The notes under the pieces: generated by a model | Told to the model about the DNA's origin: nothing | The model's database searches: none | What the model saw: the letters and a program-made list of their open reading frames with translations, nothing else | Made by a program: the position numbers and the translations under genes | Shown here: piece by piece, positions 14,239 to 17,472 of the stretch | Layout of the letters: every line of letters starts with the position of its first letter | Position numbering within the stretch: position 1 is the first letter of the stretch | Source: M3007 sp039804245 | Lineage (GTDB): Bacteria > Bacteroidota > Bacteroidia > Chitinophagales > Saprospiraceae | Length of the DNA: 17,472 bases | NCBI GenBank assembly: GCA_039804245.1 | Contig: JBDLWO010000331.1 | Location: 1-17,472 of the forward strand | Direction: 5' to 3'

Positions 14239-15326
14239 TGGCACTTATGGCTCCCGACAATGATGCCAAATGGATGAAAAGATGCTTCGAACTTGCCCGG
14301 AGAGGAGCAGGAATGGTATCGCCCAACCCGATGGTAGGGGCCGTACTCGTTCACAATAACCGGACGATCGGAGAAGGCTGGCACGAGCGCTGGGGAGGCC
14401 CGCACGCCGAAGTCAACTGTTTCAAATCGGTCGCTCCCGACGATGAACGTCTGATTCCGGAATCTGTACTTTACTGTAATCTGGAGCCCTGCTCACATTT
14501 CGGTAAAACACCGCCCTGTGCCAGTCTGGTGACTGAAAAGCGCGTCGGCAAGGTTGTTATTGCCAATACTGATCCAAATCCGCTCGTTGCCGGCAGTGGC
14601 ATTGAAATGATTCGCAAGGCAGGTATAGTAGTTGAAACAGGTCTGCTGGAGGAAGAGGGATATCGGCTGAACAGGGCTTTTTTTACCAGAATTAATGAAA
14701 AAAGACCCTATATTATCCTGAAATGGGCACAAACTGCCGACGGGTTTCTTGGCAGACCCGGTGAAAGAACCAGTATATCCGGACCGCCGGCGCTCCGGCT
14801 GGCGCACCGGTGGCGCAGCGAATCGGATGCTATTCTGGTAGGCGCCACAACTGCCACTATCGATAATCCGTTGCTGGACACCCGGTTTTATTTCGGTAAA
14901 AATCCGCTCAGGATTTTACTGGACGGCGCCGGAAGCGTCCCGGCAGACAGCCACCTCCTGTCCGACAATCGGGAGACACTCATTTTTGGGCCTGCCAGGC
15001 CCGGGGCGCCCGACTGCAAACGCTTCACAGGTGTACGTGCGCGCACTTCCATACAGGAAATCGCAGCCCGGCTCTACCTGGATAACATTGGCATCCTGTA
15101 TGTAGAGGGCGGCGCAGGTGTGCTCCAACAGTTTGCAGACACCGGATATTGGGATGAAATACGCATACTGGAAAGCCGGCAGGTGCTGGGCAGCGGTATA
15201 AAAGCACCGGCCATTCCGGCAGGATCAGATCTTTTTACCACCTTTAAAGTGGGTGCCGATCAGGTCAACATCTTTTTCAGACAACCTGTACACCATACTG
15301 ACAAATCAGACGTTCCAGTAACATGA
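14235..15326 (+). CDS. ribD: Bifunctional riboflavin biosynthesis protein RibD (deaminase and reductase)
   Basis: A 363-residue two-domain enzyme for the second and third steps of riboflavin synthesis from GTP. The N-terminal deaminase domain (about 8-145) binds Zn2+ through His57 of HAEV, Cys86 of EPCSHFGKTPPC and Cys95, with Glu59 as proton shuttle. The C-terminal NADPH-dependent reductase (about 155-350) shows ILKWAQTADGFLG, the SESDAILVGATTATIDNPLLDTR stretch and GILYVEGGAGVLQQF. Length matches the family. The ATG at 14235 overlaps the pyrF stop (ATGA); other Met codons follow at residues 2 and 5, so the exact start is slightly uncertain. The ribD stop in turn overlaps the next start. Coupling riboflavin and pyrimidine genes is unusual but not rare in this phylum. 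Confidence 0.96.
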   Translation: MMALMAPDNDAKWMKRCFELARRGAGMVSPNPMVGAVLVHNNRTIGEGWHERWGGPHAEVNCFKSVAPDDERLIPESVLYCNLEPCSHFGKTPPCASLVTEKRVGKVVIANTDPNPLVAGSGIEMIRKAGIVVETGLLEEEGYRLNRAFFTRINEKRPYIILKWAQTADGFLGRPGERTSISGPPALRLAHRWRSESDAILVGATTATIDNPLLDTRFYFGKNPLRILLDGAGSVPADSHLLSDNRETLIFGPARPGAPDCKRFTGVRARTSIQEIAARLYLDNIGILYVEGGAGVLQQFADTGYWDEIRILESRQVLGSGIKAPAIPAGSDLFTTFKVGADQVNIFFRQPVHHTDKSDVPVT

Positions 15327-15697
15327 CTTCACTGCTGCTTTGGCTTCTGCCAATATTTCTCGACACAACAGTACTGACTCCTCCGCCAGTTGTGGAGTGG
15401 CTCGACCCACAAGAATATGATTTTGGCGAAATAGGTCACAACAGACCCGTTTCAGTCATTTTTTCATTCAAAAACGTTTCTGACTCACCCCTGATTTTGC
15501 AAACTGTACGAACTACCTGCGGCTGCACAGCTGCCAGCTGGACGGAGGCGCCCGTACCCGCAGGTGGCAAGGGAGAGGTCAGAATCGAATATGACGCCTA
15601 CCAGCAGGGCGGATTCGACAAGAAGATAAAGGTATTTTTCGACAGGCAGCGGAAACCGGAAACACTCCGAATTTTCGGGACAGTCATTTCGGACTGA
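15323..15697 (+). CDS. Small DUF1573 domain protein
   Basis: A 124-residue protein. The first 14 or so residues (MTSLLLWLLPIFLD) are a short hydrophobic start, perhaps a signal peptide or anchor. The rest is one DUF1573 domain with FGEIGHNRPVSVIFSFKNVSD and the signature TTCGCTA (Cys66, Cys68), ending in FGTVISD. It starts inside the ribD stop (ATGA), so it is the third gene of the pyrF-ribD run. It is related in fold, but not closely in sequence, to the DUF1573 protein at 11803-12228 and has a much weaker signal. Its 3' end overlaps the 3' end of purN on the other strand by 14 bases. Confidence 0.85.
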   Translation: MTSLLLWLLPIFLDTTVLTPPPVVEWLDPQEYDFGEIGHNRPVSVIFSFKNVSDSPLILQTVRTTCGCTAASWTEAPVPAGGKGEVRIEYDAYQQGGFDKKIKVFFDRQRKPETLRIFGTVISD

Positions 15698-16265
15698 GCA
15701 GCAAACTTTCAATCACCCTCGGGTAGTGTTCGTGCTCGAGAGCGAGTACTTTTCTGGCAATATCGTCGGGAGAATCGTCGGGGTCCAGCAGACAGGATGC
15801 CTGAAAAATGATGTCGCCCTCATCGTAGTGCTCGTTTACGTAATGAATGGTAGGCCCGCTTTCCCGTTCGCCGGCTGCTTTTACTGCCTCATGAACATGA
15901 TGTCCGTACATGCCGTGCCCCCCGTATTTCGGTAATAACGCCGGGTGAATATTGACTATTCTTCCGGGATAGGATTTCACCATATAAGCAGGAATCAGCC
16001 ACAAAAAACCGGCAAGTGCAATAAAATCGGTATTATACCTTTGCAGTATGTCAAGCAGTTCCTCTGATTCGTAAAACATATTCCTGTCAATCATCTGTAC
16101 AGGAATACCGAACTCTGCAGCAATACTGATCACTCCTGCATTTTTCCTGTTACACACTACAAGTACAACCCTTCCGACATCCGAATTCCGGAAATGTTCC
16201 ATGATTCTGCGTGCATTGGATCCACTTCCGGATGCAAAAATGGCTATATTCCTTTGTTCTTTCAT
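15684..16265 (-). CDS. purN: Phosphoribosylglycinamide formyltransferase (GAR transformylase)
   Basis: A 193-residue cytosolic enzyme that formylates GAR with 10-formyl-tetrahydrofolate in purine synthesis. It starts with the phosphate-binding IAIFASGSGSNARR (7-20). The active-site residues expected from the family are present: Asn105 and His107 in NIHPALLP, and Asp148 in YDEGDI. The frame is open 14 codons further upstream, but that would run back into ubiA and add residues no PurN has, so the ATG at 16265 is used. It follows the ubiA-like gene after seven bases and is probably co-transcribed with it. The 3' end overlaps the convergent DUF1573 gene. Confidence 0.95.
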   Translation of the reverse strand: MKEQRNIAIFASGSGSNARRIMEHFRNSDVGRVVLVVCNRKNAGVISIAAEFGIPVQMIDRNMFYESEELLDILQRYNTDFIALAGFLWLIPAYMVKSYPGRIVNIHPALLPKYGGHGMYGHHVHEAVKAAGERESGPTIHYVNEHYDEGDIIFQASCLLDPDDSPDDIARKVLALEHEHYPRVIESLLLSPK

Positions 16266-16272
16266 TGTGCAA

Positions 16273-17136
16273 TCAGAAAAGCAAATCGGCAATGGCCATA
16301 GAGCCAAAAATCACACTGGCCACACCATTTGTAGTGAAAAATGCCATATTGACCCGGCTGAGGTCGTTGGGTTTGACTAAAAAATGCTGCCAGACAAGTA
16401 ATGACAGAAAAACAGCTGTACCAGTCCAGAGCAACCAGCCGGTTTGCGGCGCCTCGCTGAAAAGCAGTCGCGCAGCCAGAACCATCAGCAAACCTGTGCC
16501 AAGATGCATCCACTCCGAAATACGGAGCGCCCTGCCGCGACCAAAAAATGCGGGCATGGAATAAAGACCGTGCTCGCGATCGAATGTCTCATCCTGCAGG
16601 GCATAAATCACGTCAAAACCTGCTGTCCAGAGCAGTACAGCACACCCGTAAATAACAGGTATCCATTGAAAACTGCCTGTCACCGCAACATAGGCGCCTA
16701 CAGGCGCGAGCGCGAGACCAAGCCCCAGCACTACATGACAAAGCCAGGTAAAGCGCTTGGTGAAACTGTAGCCCAGTACCACCAGCAGCGCAACCGGTGA
16801 AAGCCAGAAGCAGAGCGAATTGATGAAGGCCGTGGCAAACACAAATCCCGCACAGTTGAGCGTAACAAATAACAGCGCCCGCCGGGGTGAAATAACACCC
16901 GAAGGAATCTCGCGCGAGGCGGTACGCTCATTGACTGCATCAATATCGCGATCGAGATACCGGTTGAAAGCCATGGCAGCACTGCGTGCCATCACCATGC
17001 AGATCAGTACCAGAAACAATTTCAACCAGATGTCACCCTGCGGATGCGTGGTGGCAGCGATAGTAAACCCCACCAGTGCAAACGGAAGTGCAAAAATGGT
17101 ATGGCTGAATTTTATCAGAGAAAGGTAATTTTTCAT
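16273..17136 (-). CDS. ubiA: UbiA-family polyprenyltransferase (probably menaquinone pathway)
   Basis: A 287-residue inner-membrane prenyltransferase with about eight to nine hydrophobic segments. Both Mg2+-diphosphate motifs are present: NRYLDRDID (Asn58, Asp62, Asp66) and DVIYALQDETFD (Asp175, Asp182, Asp186). The family attaches a polyprenyl chain to an aromatic acid. Menaquinone, not ubiquinone, is expected in Bacteroidota, so the biological role is more likely the MqnP-type prenylation step of the futalosine route than 4-hydroxybenzoate prenylation; sequence alone does not settle this. A strong promoter lies five bases before the ATG. purN follows after seven bases, suggesting a ubiA-purN transcript. 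Confidence 0.92.
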   Translation of the reverse strand: MKNYLSLIKFSHTIFALPFALVGFTIAATTHPQGDIWLKLFLVLICMVMARSAAMAFNRYLDRDIDAVNERTASREIPSGVISPRRALLFVTLNCAGFVFATAFINSLCFWLSPVALLVVLGYSFTKRFTWLCHVVLGLGLALAPVGAYVAVTGSFQWIPVIYGCAVLLWTAGFDVIYALQDETFDREHGLYSMPAFFGRGRALRISEWMHLGTGLLMVLAARLLFSEAPQTGWLLWTGTAVFLSLLVWQHFLVKPNDLSRVNMAFFTTNGVASVIFGSMAIADLLF

Positions 17137-17141
17137 CGCTG

Positions 17142-17170
17142 CAAAAGTACAGCCGGTCTGCCAATTTCAA
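17142..17170 (-). promoter_or_regulatory. Promoter of ubiA-purN, five bases before the ATG
   Basis: On the minus strand, TTG (17168-17170), an 18-base spacer and TACTTTTG (17142-17149) fit the consensus. The start point should lie within a few bases of the ATG, so the mRNA is nearly leaderless. Confidence 0.65.
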
Positions 17171-17264
17171 TCATCAACGGAATATTGTTAATTAGTTGTA
17201 ACAGGATAAATATTCATCAACTTTACTGGTTAATGTGCGTTTTGTGGGGGAACTTTGCAGCCGT

Positions 17265-17472
17265 ATGTCAGAAAATCCAGTTCCTCGTCCCAAATTTTCC
17301 CTGAGCAGCCTGAAAGAGGCGCTTCGTATCTTCCAGTTTATACGTCCTTACCGCTGGCAGTTTATTATTGGTCTCCTGCTTCTGTTCATTTCCAGTGGTG
17401 TATTCATGGTTTTCCCTTTCGGGATGGGCCTTATGCTGGATGTAGCCCAGGGCAGGGTGCGTCCGGAGTTCG
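17265..17472 (+). CDS. ABC transporter, fused permease/ATPase type (N-terminal part, cut by window edge)
   Basis: Only the first 69 codons are in the window. They read MSENPVPRPKFSLSSLKEAL, then RIFQFIRPYRWQFIIG and a long hydrophobic helix (about 38-55) with FPFGMGLMLD after it. An amphipathic start, a PYRW-like elbow and then the first transmembrane helix are typical of MsbA/BmrA-type exporters with a membrane domain and ATPase in one chain. The Walker motifs would lie beyond the edge, so the assignment is not proved. A weak -7-like box (GAACTTTG, 17250-17257) lies seven bases before the ATG. Confidence 0.65.
   Translation, partial: MSENPVPRPKFSLSSLKEALRIFQFIRPYRWQFIIGLLLLFISSGVFMVFPFGMGLMLDVAQGRVRPEF

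Noticed and set aside
16266..16307. A 14-codon N-terminal extension of PurN
   Set aside because: It runs back into the ubiA-like gene; the ATG at 16265 gives the family's normal start.
1..17472. Mobile elements, CRISPR arrays, toxin-antitoxin or phage genes
   Set aside because: I looked on both strands and saw no transposase, integrase, regularly spaced repeats or terminal inverted repeats; apart from the A+T block the composition is even.

Overview
This window looks like chromosomal core DNA of a member of the Bacteroidota, probably of the Saprospiria/Chitinophagia/Cytophagia side. Three things point there. Promoter-like boxes of the TAnnTTTG type, several with TTG about 18 bases upstream, recur before genes on both strands. 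Shine-Dalgarno sequences are lacking. The protein families fit as well: a ThuA/sugar-dehydrogenase/PKD/cytochrome fusion, DUF1573 proteins, and secreted proteins with short signals ending in A-Q. Base composition is balanced by eye except for one nearly pure A+T block at about 6373-6470. I see no mobile element, CRISPR array, phage gene or obvious horizontally acquired island.

Layout: (1) 8-4810, minus strand: a giant exported multidomain protein (ThuA, PQQ-type glucose/sorbosone dehydrogenase, PKD, cytochrome c, CBM6-like, DUF3471-like), then a secreted alpha/beta hydrolase of the acetylxylan/feruloyl esterase type. (2) 4990-6324, plus: mtaB, a tRNA methylthiotransferase. (3) 6325-6757: no protein gene. 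An A+T-rich block leads into a promoter-like box, about 150 bases that fold on paper into a long interrupted rod, and a strong intrinsic terminator. This is my best candidate for something unannotated: a roughly 184-nt structured RNA of 6S-like shape and size. (4) 6758-8464, plus: panB and a small lipoprotein. (5) 8453-9640, minus: an MFS transporter. (6) 9755-9989, plus: tRNA-Thr(CGT), tRNA-Pro(CGG) and their terminator. (7) 10040-13338, minus: a second MFS transporter, a small membrane or secreted protein, a DUF1573 protein and an unrecognised exported protein. (8) 13432-15697, plus: pyrF-ribD-DUF1573, each pair joined by an ATGA overlap. (9) 15684-17136, minus: ubiA-like prenyltransferase then purN. 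(10) 17265-end, plus: the first 69 codons of an ABC exporter.

The metabolic genes are housekeeping: pantothenate (panB), pyrimidine (pyrF), riboflavin (ribD), purine (purN), quinone (ubiA-like) and tRNA modification (mtaB). The large fusion and the esterase suggest growth on plant or algal polysaccharide. Promoter boxes fix several gene starts: for the first MFS transporter, the first DUF1573 protein and the 82-residue protein, a box lies inside the longer open frame, so the shorter ATG start is preferred. For ubiA, pyrF and the first MFS gene the box sits only 3-5 bases before the ATG, which implies leaderless or nearly leaderless mRNAs.
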